Part shown: positions 6,467 through 12,850 of the stretch, one piece after another
Numbering within the stretch: the first letter of the stretch is position 1
Layout: each line of letters begins with the position of its first letter
DNA from: Clostridiales bacterium
GTDB taxonomy: Bacteria; Bacillota; Clostridia; Oscillospirales; Oscillospiraceae
DNA: 19,697 nucleotides
Assembly (NCBI GenBank): GCA_012516225.1
Contig: JAAYWX010000153.1
Coordinates: 1 to 19,697, forward strand
Reading direction: 5' to 3'
Notes under the pieces: model-generated
Database searches by the model: none
What the model was told of the DNA's origin: nothing
What the model saw: only the letters and a program-made list of their open reading frames with translations
Position numbers and translations under genes: made by a program

Positions 6467-8047
6467 TCAGCCAATGCCTAAATTTCTGTAGGCAGAACCG
6501 AGCAGTACCGATGTCCTGTCATAACTCAGTTCCCATGCTGAAGCACCTCTAAGTCCGTTTGCCGCCGCATAACGCATCTTTGCGGCTATGGATTCGGCGT
6601 TGTCATAGCTTATAAACTGTCCCGCACCGTAAAGATACGGTACTTGTCCGGTTGAATGGAAAAACCTTTCATACAAAGGATTGCTCAGATAAGCAGAAAC
6701 TATGGAGTCATAGCCGGCGGATTTTGCGCTTGTAAATTTCTGATAGAGTCCGTTGTTAGTCTGCGAAACACCGTTGTAAACATACCCGTAGAAAGCAATT
6801 CCCATCACGAGCTTGTCCGCCGGAAATCCTGCGCTTATCCATGACCTTACAGACGAATTTACACTTATTTTATATTGCGGAGAATATTCCTCCGGCGTAT
6901 AAAGCGGAGTATTCAAGTCCGCATATGTATCCCACGGCCCGTGGAGGTCATATGTCATATCAACGGCATAATCCGCATATTTTGCCAATTGGCTTAGCTG
7001 CACATTGTTTATATAGCCTCCCGAAGCACCGCCCGCAAACGTAAGATAATAGTACCTTCCATCAGCCATACCCTGTGCGTCGAGCGCCTCTCTCAGCGCC
7101 TGCATAAGCAAAGTGAAATTTGTTTTGTCTTCAGGTCTTCCTACTGCAGTTCCTCCGCTGACAGGATATTCCCAGTCTATGTCAACGCCGTCAAATCCGT
7201 ACCGCTTTATAAAATCGACGCAGCTTTTAGCGAAGGTTCTTCTTCCCGCATCCGTCAGCGCCATATCGGAAAATCCTGACGATCCTCCCCATCCGCCTAC
7301 CGAAATAAGCGTCTTTATATTTGGATAGTTCTTTTTCAAAGCGGCAAGCTTTGCAAAATTATCATAATCGACAGCCGAGTCGGTTAATGAGATCTTATAA
7401 TCGGCGCCTATTCCGGCAAAAGCATAATGTATAAAGTTAAGCATAGAAGCGTTTATCTTGTCCGGTGCAAATCCGCTGTATGCCGACCACGACGTATAAT
7501 ATCCGGCAAGAATTTTCTGCGGCAGATTCGGCGTTGGGCTCGGCGCTGGCGTCGGGCTCGGCGCTGGCGTCGGGCTGGGTGCCGGCGTCGGGCTGGGCAC
7601 CGGCGTCGGACTGGGTACCGGCGTCGGGCTGGGTACCGGCGTCGGACTGGGTACCGGCGTCGGGCTGGGTACCGGCGTCGGACTGGGTACCGGCGTCGGA
7701 CTGGGGACCGGCGTCGGACCAATTGGACGCACATTCGTAACATATGCCCCGTAGACCCACCCTGTCGTGCTGTTGTAAGTTATGTTATACCATCCGTTTA
7801 AATCGGTTATTATGTACACGTTCGAGCCTTTTGTCAGCGTTCCAATTATTTTTGCATTGCTACTTGCCGATTTCCGGACATTAAGCGTGTCAGCTGTTAC
7901 GGTTCCTACGCTGGTTGTCTGGCTTGTTTGGATTGAAACTCCCGATGTTTTTGTCCCCGCCGATTTTGGCGGTGCAGCTGCCGCGCTCATTATTAAAATC
8001 GCGGATACGAGTGCCAGAAGCACTCCTTTCTTTTTGAGAACAGACAT
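6467..8047 (-). CDS. Secreted SH3b-linker-GH18 glycoside hydrolase (chitinase-like)
   Basis: This exported 526-residue enzyme is modular: signal peptide 1-25 (KKK then a hydrophobic core ending SAAAA), bacterial SH3 domain 47-107 (TLNVRKSASS...GWVYGAYV), a Pro/Ser/Thr linker 111-174, and a GH18 TIM barrel about 178-526. The catalytic DxxDxDxE motif is intact as FDGVDIDWE, with Glu293 the acid and Asp291 the partner; the SVGGW strand motif also fits. GH18 enzymes cut beta-1,4 N-acetylglucosamine linkages in chitin or related glycans. The SH3b domain suggests wall attachment, so chitin, peptidoglycan or glycoprotein glycans are all possible. The ATG at 8047 follows AGGAG (8055-8059) at 7 nt; the frame opens further to 8107 but without a ribosome site. 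The promoter is at 8124-8152. Confidence 0.9.
   Translation of the reverse strand: MSVLKKKGVLLALVSAILIMSAAAAPPKSAGTKTSGVSIQTSQTTSVGTVTADTLNVRKSASSNAKIIGTLTKGSNVYIITDLNGWYNITYNSTTGWVYGAYVTNVRPIGPTPVPSPTPVPSPTPVPSPTPVPSPTPVPSPTPVPSPTPVPSPTPAPSPTPAPSPTPAPSPTPNLPQKILAGYYTSWSAYSGFAPDKINASMLNFIHYAFAGIGADYKISLTDSAVDYDNFAKLAALKKNYPNIKTLISVGGWGGSSGFSDMALTDAGRRTFAKSCVDFIKRYGFDGVDIDWEYPVSGGTAVGRPEDKTNFTLLMQALREALDAQGMADGRYYYLTFAGGASGGYINNVQLSQLAKYADYAVDMTYDLHGPWDTYADLNTPLYTPEEYSPQYKISVNSSVRSWISAGFPADKLVMGIAFYGYVYNGVSQTNNGLYQKFTSAKSAGYDSIVSAYLSNPLYERFFHSTGQVPYLYGAGQFISYDNAESIAAKMRYAAANGLRGASAWELSYDRTSVLLGSAYRNLGIG
7530..7720. repeat. Ten 18-bp tandem repeats encoding the (V/A)PSPTP linker
   Basis: Ten complete 18-bp units (7530-7709) and a partial unit (7710-7720) encode three APSPTP and seven VPSPTP hexapeptides. 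On the plus strand units 5, 7 and 9 are identical (GGCGTCGGACTGGGTACC), and units 6 and 8 share a one-base variant. This gives a 36-bp higher-order period, a sign of recent slippage or unequal exchange. The period is divisible by three, so copy-number change keeps the frame. Confidence 0.95.
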
Positions 8048-8123
8048 GATACCACTCCTTACCGCAAATTGTCCGAATTTTTCCCTGCTTTCGGCAAAAG
8101 CCGACATTCCTTCCTATATAAAC

Positions 8124-8152
8124 ATTATATTTTGCACCTATGGTATACACAA
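8124..8152 (-). promoter_or_regulatory. Promoter of the GH18 gene
   Basis: On the minus strand TTGTGT (8152-8147) and a perfect TATAAT (8129-8124) are separated by 17 bp. The predicted start near 8117 gives a leader of about 70 nt. No clear operator repeat was found around it. Confidence 0.65.
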
Positions 8153-8225
8153 TGAACAATTCTTGCCAAAAGCATAGGGCTGTAGGATATCGCCTCAACA
8201 TTTGGTCTTTTTCACCTCAGCCGCG

Positions 8226-8276
8226 AAAAAGCGACCCATTTGCCATAGGCATAGTGCCATCAGGCAAACGGGTCGC
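8226..8276 (-). terminator. Terminator of znuA
   Basis: GCGACCCATTTGCC (8231-8244) pairs with GGCAAACGGGTCGC (8263-8276) over 14 positions; the single A/C mismatch becomes a G-U pair in minus-strand RNA. The loop contains a second small stem (GGCA/TGCC at 8248-8258). On the minus strand the stem is followed by five Ts (8230-8226), so it terminates znuA, 28 bp after its stop. Confidence 0.85.
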
Positions 8277-8303
8277 CATTTAGATCAAGCGGGTTTTCAC
8301 CGC

Positions 8304-9209
8304 TCATTGGGACAGGCTTTCATATATTCTTCTAAGGTTTTCTTCCATACGTTCAAGGTATGTCCTTCCGTCTTCCGAACTTTCTATGGTATAAACGGTT
8401 TCAACTTTTGCGCCTACTTCTTTCGCAAGCGTCTCCGAAATCTCGGGGCTTGCCATTTCTTCCGCAAAAACCGCAGTTACATCATTGTTCCTGCAGTACT
8501 CCACAAGCTCCGCAAGCTGCGAGGCGCTTGGTTCCCCTTCCGCAAAGGTATCTTCAACGCTGTTTTGAATCAGGCCGAAATCCCTGCATAAATAAGCGAA
8601 TGCAGCATGTCCCGTAACAAAGCTCTTTTTGTTCAGGGCGGAAAATTTTTCGCTGTACTCGCTGTAAAGGGACTCCAGCTTTGAGATGTACTCGCTGCAG
8701 TTTCTCTCGTAATAGTCTTTATTGGATGGATCTGCCATAACAATTGCATTTTTTATATTTGAAACTTCCTTCTGAGCGCATTTCAAGCTAAGCCATATAT
8801 GTGGATCATACTGTCCGTGTTCTCTTACTGCTTCTGAATCCGTATTCTTTATCTTTTCAACTCCTGTCGAGGCATCAACCGTAATCAGCTCATCGTTTCC
8901 TGCCGCGGAAACAGCCTCTTTTGCCCATGGCTCCATACCCAGACCATTGTATATAAATACCTTTGCCTCTCCAAGTCCGGCCAAATCCCTCGCTTTTGGT
9001 TCAAAATCATGCGGTTCGGTGCCGTCCGGAATAATTACTGAAACCTCAACCTTGTCACCGCCCACCGCCTGTGCGAACTCTTTCATTGCATTAAACGATA
9101 CTGATATTTTAAGTTTGCCGCTGTCCGTATTGCCGGCGCCGTACCCTCCGCAGGCCGCCAAGCTGCATATGATACAAATGCAAACCGCCAAAGCAGTCCA
9201 TTTTTTCAC
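8304..9209 (-). CDS. znuA: Zinc (or manganese) ABC transporter substrate-binding lipoprotein
   Basis: The 301-residue protein is a cluster A-I metal receptor. Its lipoprotein signal ends in the lipobox LAAC with Cys20, so the mature protein is tethered to the outer membrane face. Expected metal ligands are visible: His67 (GTEPHDFEP), His137 (DPHIWLS), His201 (TGHAAFAYL) and an acidic residue near the C-terminus. The long His-rich loop of many ZnuA proteins is missing; only a short acidic stretch precedes His137. Three His plus one acidic residue fits zinc or manganese, and zinc is favoured by the adjacent Fur-family regulator. The start is GTG at 9209, 8 nt after GGAGG (9218-9222). It diverges from znuC and probably shares an operator with it. 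Confidence 0.88.
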   Translation of the reverse strand: MKKWTALAVCICIICSLAACGGYGAGNTDSGKLKISVSFNAMKEFAQAVGGDKVEVSVIIPDGTEPHDFEPKARDLAGLGEAKVFIYNGLGMEPWAKEAVSAAGNDELITVDASTGVEKIKNTDSEAVREHGQYDPHIWLSLKCAQKEVSNIKNAIVMADPSNKDYYERNCSEYISKLESLYSEYSEKFSALNKKSFVTGHAAFAYLCRDFGLIQNSVEDTFAEGEPSASQLAELVEYCRNNDVTAVFAEEMASPEISETLAKEVGAKVETVYTIESSEDGRTYLERMEENLRRIYESLSQ

Positions 9210-9229
9210 ATTTTGCCCCTCCTTTTTTA

Positions 9230-9259
9230 TTGCAAATAATTCGCATTTGCGTTTATAAT
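9230..9259 (+). promoter_or_regulatory. znuCB-zur promoter
   Basis: TTGCAA (9230-9235) and a perfect TATAAT (9254-9259) are separated by 18 bp. The spacer is almost entirely occupied by the dyad GCAAAT-N7-ATTTGC (9232-9250), so a bound repressor would block RNA polymerase directly. Confidence 0.6.
9232..9251. promoter_or_regulatory. Candidate Zur operator in the znuA/znuC intergenic region
   Basis: GCAAAT (9232-9237) and ATTTGC (9245-9250) form a dyad with a 7-bp centre, overlapped by the small palindrome CGCATTTGCG (9242-9251). It lies between the -35 and -10 of the znuC promoter and just downstream of the predicted znuA start near 9255, so one bound dimer could repress both directions. The assignment to Zur rests on position and on recurrence of the same 10-mer upstream of zur. 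Confidence 0.55.
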
Positions 9260-9261
9260 AG

Positions 9262-9291
9262 ATGATAGCCCGTTGTGGCTAATTTTGTCAA
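9262..9291 (-). promoter_or_regulatory. znuA promoter
   Basis: On the minus strand a perfect TTGACA (9291-9286) and TATCAT (9267-9262) are separated by 18 bp. The two divergent promoters overlap face to face, placing the candidate operator at about +5 to +23 of the znuA transcript. Confidence 0.6.
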
Positions 9292-9340
9292 GCAAAAAAC
9301 AGCTTATATTTTAACCTGTCAGATAAAAAGGTGGCTTAAC

Positions 9341-10018
9341 ATGATAAAGGCTGAAAACCTGTTCTTTTCCTATACCGGAAATGCACCGTATGTGCTGGAA
9401 AATATAAATTTTGAAATTAAAAACGGCGAGTATGTATCCGTAGTAGGTGAAAACGGCAGCGGAAAAAGCACACTGATGAAGCTTATTCTCCGCTTTCTCA
9501 AGCCGACGCGTGGAGACATCTCCACACAATCAAAAAGGATCGGCTATGTCCCTCAGAAATCGGAAAACGTAAATCTTGGTTTTCCGATAACTGTTTATGA
9601 AATGCTTGATTCTTACAGAAAGTTGCTTAAAATCAAAGACAAATCCGTTGTTGAGGAAAGCCTGAAAATCGCGGGCTTATCCGGCCTTTCCTCGTTGCTC
9701 GTCGGAAATCTGTCCGGCGGACAATATCAGAAAGCCCTCATAGCCCGTTCTCTCATAGGATGGCCGGATCTTCTCATTCTCGACGAACCTTCCACCGGAG
9801 TCGATGCGGAAAGTCAAAAGGATATATATTCGCTGATAAAACGCCTCAATACGGAGCGTGGAATTACCGTTGTATCCGTAGAACACAATCTTGACGCCGC
9901 TATTTCAAATTCAACTTTGATATATCATCTTGCCAACAGCCGAGGGCACATCTGCACTCCGGAGCAGTATACCGAAGAATATCTGAATCCCGAAAGGAAG
10001 CACAGCCGCCATGCTTAG
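9341..10018 (+). CDS. znuC: Zinc/manganese ABC transporter ATP-binding protein
   Basis: The 225-residue ATPase powers metal import through ZnuB. All ABC motifs are present: Walker A GENGSGKST (36-44), Q-loop Gln72 (YVPQKS), signature LSGGQ (124-128), Walker B LLILDEP (144-150) and switch His182 (EHN). The short length and the FPITVYEML region fit the metal-uptake (ZnuC/MntB/TroB) branch. The ATG at 9341 is chosen because AAAGGTGG (9327-9334) lies 6 nt upstream; the frame opens back to 9275, but that region is promoter leader. Its last 8 bases overlap the start of znuB, indicating translational coupling. It diverges from znuA. Confidence 0.92.
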   Translation: MIKAENLFFSYTGNAPYVLENINFEIKNGEYVSVVGENGSGKSTLMKLILRFLKPTRGDISTQSKRIGYVPQKSENVNLGFPITVYEMLDSYRKLLKIKDKSVVEESLKIAGLSGLSSLLVGNLSGGQYQKALIARSLIGWPDLLILDEPSTGVDAESQKDIYSLIKRLNTERGITVVSVEHNLDAAISNSTLIYHLANSRGHICTPEQYTEEYLNPERKHSRHA

Positions 10019-10826
10019 TTACGATTTTATGCAGAACGCTTTCGTGGTTTCGTTTTTTATTTCACTTCTTTGCCCCTGTATAGGAATTTTTCTTGTCCTG
10101 AGGCGGTATTCAATGATAGGCGACACTCTTTCCCACGCATCTCTTGCAGGGGTAACGCTGGGTCTTATGTGCGGGCAGAACCCTGTTCTCAGCGCTTTCA
10201 TATTCACATCTGTATGCGGCGCCCTAATAGAATATCTGCGCAAGTACTTTAAAAAGCATACAGACCTGATACTATCCATAGTTCTTGCGCTCAGCGTAGG
10301 AATTGCAATAACAATCATAAGCTCTGGTAAACTGCATGCAAACGCCGATTCCTTTATGTTCGGAAGTATACTGACCGTAACACAATTTGATATGGCAATG
10401 GTGATAATCCTCAGCGTTATTTCCGTAATCGCTCTTATACTGCTTTATCACAGGCTGCTTTATATTGCTTATGATGAAGATGCGGCCCGGGTAGCCGGAG
10501 TTAGGGTTGAGCTTATAAATTATATCTTCTCCATCCTTGTAGCCTCGGCGATATCAGTATCCATAAGAATTGTCGGGGTGCTGGTTTTAAGCTCCATGAT
10601 AGCTCTGCCTGTTGCAACCGCGCTTCAGTTTGAAAAAGGCTTTAAGCAAACTCTTATGCTGTCCGTCTTATTCAGCATGATCGACATTTTATCCGGACTT
10701 TTCATATCCTATTATCTCAACGTTGCTCCCGGAGGATTTACCGCGCTGATGTCTGTTGCCGTACTTGCCGCCGTCATGCTGGCAAAAAAGCTGTCACACC
10801 GCGCAAAATCCGGCGCTTGTTCTTAA
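10011..10826 (+). CDS. znuB: Zinc/manganese ABC transporter permease
   Basis: The 271-residue integral membrane protein belongs to the ABC-3 family, with about seven to eight hydrophobic helices that form the metal channel. The cytoplasmic coupling segment DEDAARVAGV (about residue 160), typical of this family, contacts the ATPase. The VGVLVLSSMIALPVATAL helix following it is also characteristic. Its ATG at 10011 lies inside the end of znuC (8-nt overlap), with AAAGGA at 9993-9998. zur follows after a 39-bp gap, so znuC-znuB-zur read as one operon. Zinc is the likely substrate from context; manganese is not excluded by sequence. Confidence 0.92.
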   Translation: MLSYDFMQNAFVVSFFISLLCPCIGIFLVLRRYSMIGDTLSHASLAGVTLGLMCGQNPVLSAFIFTSVCGALIEYLRKYFKKHTDLILSIVLALSVGIAITIISSGKLHANADSFMFGSILTVTQFDMAMVIILSVISVIALILLYHRLLYIAYDEDAARVAGVRVELINYIFSILVASAISVSIRIVGVLVLSSMIALPVATALQFEKGFKQTLMLSVLFSMIDILSGLFISYYLNVAPGGFTALMSVAVLAAVMLAKKLSHRAKSGACS

Positions 10827-10829
10827 TTT

Positions 10830-10843
10830 CCCGCATTTGCGGG
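10830..10843. promoter_or_regulatory. Perfect palindrome upstream of zur sharing a 10-mer with the znu operator
   Basis: CCCGCATTTGCGGG has 6-bp perfect arms and lies between the znuB stop and the zur ribosome site. Its core CGCATTTGCG is identical to 9242-9251 in the znuA/znuC promoter region. It may be a second binding site giving autoregulation of zur. Alternatively it is an RNA hairpin modulating zur; there is no T-run, so it is not a normal terminator. Confidence 0.5.
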
Positions 10844-10865
10844 TACTTACATAGAGGTGAGTCCG

Positions 10866-11294
10866 ATGAACGATTATAGGCCGCCGTGGCCCGACGGCAT
10901 GAAGAAAACCAAGCAGCGCCTTTGCGTGTACTCCGTTCTTGAAAATGCACCTTATCCGCTCAGTGCCATGGATATATTCAGGCAGATTGACGGATCGGAT
11001 TCATCACTTTGGCTCTCAACCGTGTACCGTATTCTCGAACTGTTCGTAAACGAAGGGCTTGCCATCAAAACAACGGTTACGGGAAGCAATACTGCACTCT
11101 ATGAACTTAACCGCAGTACGCACAGGCATTATGCCGTTTGCTTAAACTGCCGCAAGGTTATAGAAATGATAAACTGTCCTATGGAGAAATTTGTTCCGAA
11201 GCTTTCGGATGACGAGTTTCATGTTCTCGGGCACAAAGTGGAAATGTACGGATACTGTCGGGACTGCGAAAAAAAACTTTCAAAGGATCGCTGA
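10866..11294 (+). CDS. zur: Fur-family metalloregulator, probably Zur
   Basis: The 142-residue repressor has an N-terminal winged helix (about 12-80; recognition segment WLSTVYRILELF at 49-60) and a C-terminal dimerisation/metal domain. The sensing-site residues lie around His86-x-His88, and the structural zinc site is formed by Cys92-x2-Cys95 and Cys131-x2-Cys134; His119 and His123 are further candidate ligands. Fur-family members sense iron, zinc, manganese, nickel or peroxide. Zur is inferred because the gene is the last of a metal-uptake operon with a candidate operator at its promoter. The ATG at 10866 follows GAGGTGA (10854-10860) at 5 nt; a GTG at 10857 lies within that ribosome site and is rejected. 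Confidence 0.85.
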   Translation: MNDYRPPWPDGMKKTKQRLCVYSVLENAPYPLSAMDIFRQIDGSDSSLWLSTVYRILELFVNEGLAIKTTVTGSNTALYELNRSTHRHYAVCLNCRKVIEMINCPMEKFVPKLSDDEFHVLGHKVEMYGYCRDCEKKLSKDR

Positions 11295-11413
11295 AACAGG
11301 ACTTTTTGTCATCATCATTCACAAAATTCATCGTTCCATCATATTATGGATAGTGCGGAATATATGCAGTCTTTCCCATGAAACGTCCGGTCTTGCATAT
11401 GCAAATATCTCGT

Positions 11414-12601
11414 TCAGAAAGTTTTGTCATTCCGCGCTATGTCAAGGAGCAGCTCCTTTTTGTTGTCTTCCGGGAAATTTATAACATGATCCAAAAGAAT
11501 ATAAAGCTCCTTCCCGAGCTTCTCCCCCCGGAATCCAAGTTCCAGAAGATCGTCGCCCGAAACCGCGAGCCTTTTCAGCGAATAGCATTCTCCGCTTTTC
11601 ATTATGGATCGCAGTAGTCTGATATAGCCTGCACCGTACAGGGATTCGGCGGCGGCAGCAGCGCACCTTCCTATATCCGTTCCGTTTCTGGAAAGCAGTT
11701 TTTTGAAGCTTGCCTTGTCACGCGGTATGCCCTCTGCAGCAAGTCTGCACCCGGCAGAGCTGTTGTGTACCGTAGCCGAATCAAGCCTGAGCGAAAGCAA
11801 AAATTCTTCCGCATCTTCTATCATGCCGTTTCGGAGAAGCAGCACGCACAGTCCGGCCCAGCGCTGGGCACGGTTTACGGGAAGTCTCTTCAAAGTGGTA
11901 AGGTCCACTGTTCCGTTTCTGAGAACTATCCCGTCAAGCAGCCCGTTTTCTATAACATCCGACAATGTGTCCGGGCAGTCCGAAAGAAGAATTTTTTCTA
12001 TTTCACTACAAATCCTCTCTTTCGCAAGCATTCCGGCAAGATGCGATTTTTCCTTGATGGCGCTGAGAGTCTCGCTCTCTATGGCAAACCCAAGTACCGC
12101 GGAAAAGCGGAAAGCCCGGAACATCCGCAAAGCATCTTCTTCAAACCGCCTGCAAGGGTCGCCAACGCACCGTATAAGCTTTTTTTCTATATCGCTTCTT
12201 CCGTTGAAAGGGTCGAACAAAACCCCCGAAAGCGGAAGGGCAATAGCGTTGACTGTAAAATCCCGTCGCTCAAGATCTCCCATTAAATCAGCTATAAAGC
12301 GTACACTTTCAGGGCGGCGGTGGTCACGGTATTCGCCCTCAGCCCTAAACGTTGTAACTTCGACAGCCGAGCCTTTTTCAATGACTGTTACAGTGCCATG
12401 CTTCAGTCCGGTCGGGCGGGAATGGGGAAAAAGCGCCATAACTTCTTCGGGAAGGGCTGATGTACAGATATCCCAGTCGTTTGGTCGGTGGTTCATTATG
12501 ATGTCCCGCACGCATCCGCCGCCCATATAAGCCGAATAGCCGTGACTCTCAAGGCGCTTCAGTATGCTTATTACATATTTCGGAGGGGTGATGCAATTCA
12601 A
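11414..12601 (-). CDS. cca: CCA tRNA nucleotidyltransferase (class II)
   Basis: This 395-residue cytoplasmic enzyme adds or repairs the 3'-terminal CCA of tRNA without a template. The nucleotidyltransferase core holds GGGCVRD (27-33) and the catalytic carboxylates in NDWDICT (Asp42, Asp44). The RRDFTVNAIAL motif (112-122) and the EEDALRMFRAFRF helix (from about 154) follow. The C-terminal half is the helical tRNA-binding part and is less conserved. Length fits bacterial CCA enzymes; poly(A) polymerase I is the alternative but is normally longer and absent in clostridia. The start is TTG at 12601, supported by AGGAG (12611-12615) 9 nt away. It converges on zur and diverges from murC; no clear terminator was found at its 3' end. 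Confidence 0.9.
   Translation of the reverse strand: MNCITPPKYVISILKRLESHGYSAYMGGGCVRDIIMNHRPNDWDICTSALPEEVMALFPHSRPTGLKHGTVTVIEKGSAVEVTTFRAEGEYRDHRRPESVRFIADLMGDLERRDFTVNAIALPLSGVLFDPFNGRSDIEKKLIRCVGDPCRRFEEDALRMFRAFRFSAVLGFAIESETLSAIKEKSHLAGMLAKERICSEIEKILLSDCPDTLSDVIENGLLDGIVLRNGTVDLTTLKRLPVNRAQRWAGLCVLLLRNGMIEDAEEFLLSLRLDSATVHNSSAGCRLAAEGIPRDKASFKKLLSRNGTDIGRCAAAAAESLYGAGYIRLLRSIMKSGECYSLKRLAVSGDDLLELGFRGEKLGKELYILLDHVINFPEDNKKELLLDIARNDKTF
11444..11461 (+). terminator. Possible zur terminator inside the 3' end of cca
   Basis: AAGGAG (11444-11449) and CTCCTT (11453-11458) form a 6-bp stem with a 3-nt loop, followed by further Ts to 11461. On the plus strand it could stop zur-operon transcripts about 150 bp beyond the zur stop, inside the convergent cca gene. 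The stem is short and lies in coding sequence, so chance is possible. Confidence 0.4.
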
Positions 12602-12675
12602 TTTATCTTGCTCCTTTGGCAGATTTATGTTTCATTTTATATAAAAACGGATATAATTATCGGTGATGTTTTTTC

Positions 12676-12704
12676 TTGTATTGACGCCTTTGTTGTATTA
12701 TAAT
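12676..12704 (+). promoter_or_regulatory. murC promoter (sigma-A type)
   Basis: TTGTAT (12676-12681) and a perfect TATAAT (12699-12704) are separated by 17 bp. The start near 12711 gives a leader of about 140 nt. A TTGACG at 12681 is only 12 bp from the same -10 and is not used in this reading. Confidence 0.65.
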
Positions 12705-12710
12705 ACCGAT

Positions 12711-12850
12711 TTAGTTACTGAACAACACAGAAATGAGAGCTGAAATATACATATTAGCCTCATTTAAAAACTGCTTTGAGGTTATCGGCGCAGCCGTCAG
12801 ACTCAGCAAAGATGCTTCTTTGCGGTGCTTATCGAAAGGATCAGCATTAT
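12711..12850 (+). promoter_or_regulatory. Long murC leader with two small hairpins
   Basis: Within the predicted leader, CGGC-GCA-GCCG (12786-12796) and GCAAAG/CTTTGC (12806-12823, 6-nt loop) form two stems just before the ribosome site AAAGGA (12835-12840). There is no T-box signature, terminator T-run or recognised riboswitch. The function is unknown. Confidence 0.3.

Noticed and set aside
7427..7801. Several long open frames on both strands across the GH18 linker repeat, with Arg-rich or Ala/Asp-rich translations
   Set aside because: An 18-bp stop-free repeat stays open in every frame. None has a ribosome site, and only the PSPTP frame joins real domains.
11393..11404. Perfect 12-bp palindrome TTGCATATGCAA between convergent zur and cca
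   Set aside because: It lies downstream of both stop codons, is not near a promoter and has no T-run; short palindromes of this kind are expected by chance.
11703..12530. 275-residue open frame antisense to cca
   Set aside because: Ser/Arg-rich shadow translation opposite conserved cca motifs, without start signals.
12711..12850. T-box or other known riboswitch in the murC leader
   Set aside because: No T-box sequence, no terminator/antiterminator pair and no recognised aptamer; only two small stems.
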